Shown here piece after piece: positions 59,873 to 59,913 of a stretch of 59,913 nt of DNA. Made by a program: the position numbers and the translations under genes. Numbering within the stretch: position 1 is the stretch's first letter; each line of letters starts with the position of its first letter. This stretch comes from Bradyrhizobium neotropicale (GTDB taxonomy: Bacteria > Pseudomonadota > Alphaproteobacteria > Rhizobiales > Xanthobacteraceae). Location of the stretch: the NCBI RefSeq assembly GCF_001641695.1, contig NZ_LSEF01000071.1, positions 1 through 59,913 on the forward strand. Reading direction: 5' to 3'. The notes below the pieces were generated by a model. It saw nothing but the letters and a program-made list of their open reading frames with translations, was not told the origin of the DNA and did not search any database.

Positions 59873-59913
59873 TTTTTCGCGTCTCTTGATGAGAGCGAGA
59901 GAAAGCGGCGGGG

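Overview
The window is a high-GC alphaproteobacterial chromosome segment, most likely Bradyrhizobium or a close relative in the Nitrobacteraceae. This rests on many small secreted proteins of recognisable Bradyrhizobium type, several multi-gene metabolic blocks in that style, and a set of long palindromic intergenic repeats. No rRNA and no CRISPR array is present. All functional calls come from reading the sequence by eye, without database searches.

Left chromosomal part (1-27,185). This is ordinary housekeeping and catabolic content: a DUF355-type adenosine-specific kinase, an exported protein-L-isoaspartate methyltransferase, two VOC/glyoxalase-like proteins, small dimeric alpha/beta-barrel proteins, an alpha/beta hydrolase, an ArsR-type regulator, an ICL/PEP-mutase family enzyme, a TRIC-type channel, a three-haem cytochrome c and a fused indolepyruvate:ferredoxin oxidoreductase. 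It continues with an acyl-CoA degradation block (SCP2-type thiolase, DUF35 partner, MaoC hydratase, SDR dehydrogenase), a DHDPS-family aldolase, a Nudix hydrolase, a DMT exporter, a PAS sensor kinase and a GrlR-like protein. Palindromic repeats fill many of the gaps.

Integrated element (27,215-50,235, about 23 kb). It sits in a tRNA-Arg gene (anticodon TCG) and is bounded by an exact 48-bp direct repeat of the tRNA 3' half; a P4-type tyrosine integrase lies next to the right repeat. The left third is a replication module: an AlpA-like HTH protein, an unknown 401-aa protein, a prim-pol plus RepA-type helicase, and then ten copies of GCGTGTCAG (either orientation) within 170 bp, which look like origin iterons. 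The middle third holds packaging and tail genes: tail protein Z, terminase small and large subunits, portal, gpW, a scaffold-like protein, a tail assembly chaperone with an apparent -1 programmed frameshift, and a tape measure protein. I found no major capsid protein, prohead protease, tail tube, fibre or lysis gene. The right third is cargo: a DUF2806/Abi-alpha-like protein, a secreted nuclease, a membrane-anchored Mrr-like nuclease and a PD-(D/E)XK-like protein, which together look like a small anti-phage island. The element is best read as a streamlined satellite-like or defective prophage that could replicate and package DNA only with a helper's capsid.

Right chromosomal part (50,236-59,913). 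It holds small secreted proteins, an AraC regulator, a host-attachment family protein, a periplasmic ClpP-like protein, a second DMT exporter, a lysine/alanine-rich histone-H1-like protein, a DNA photolyase, a 1-Cys peroxiredoxin and an unknown 190-aa protein.
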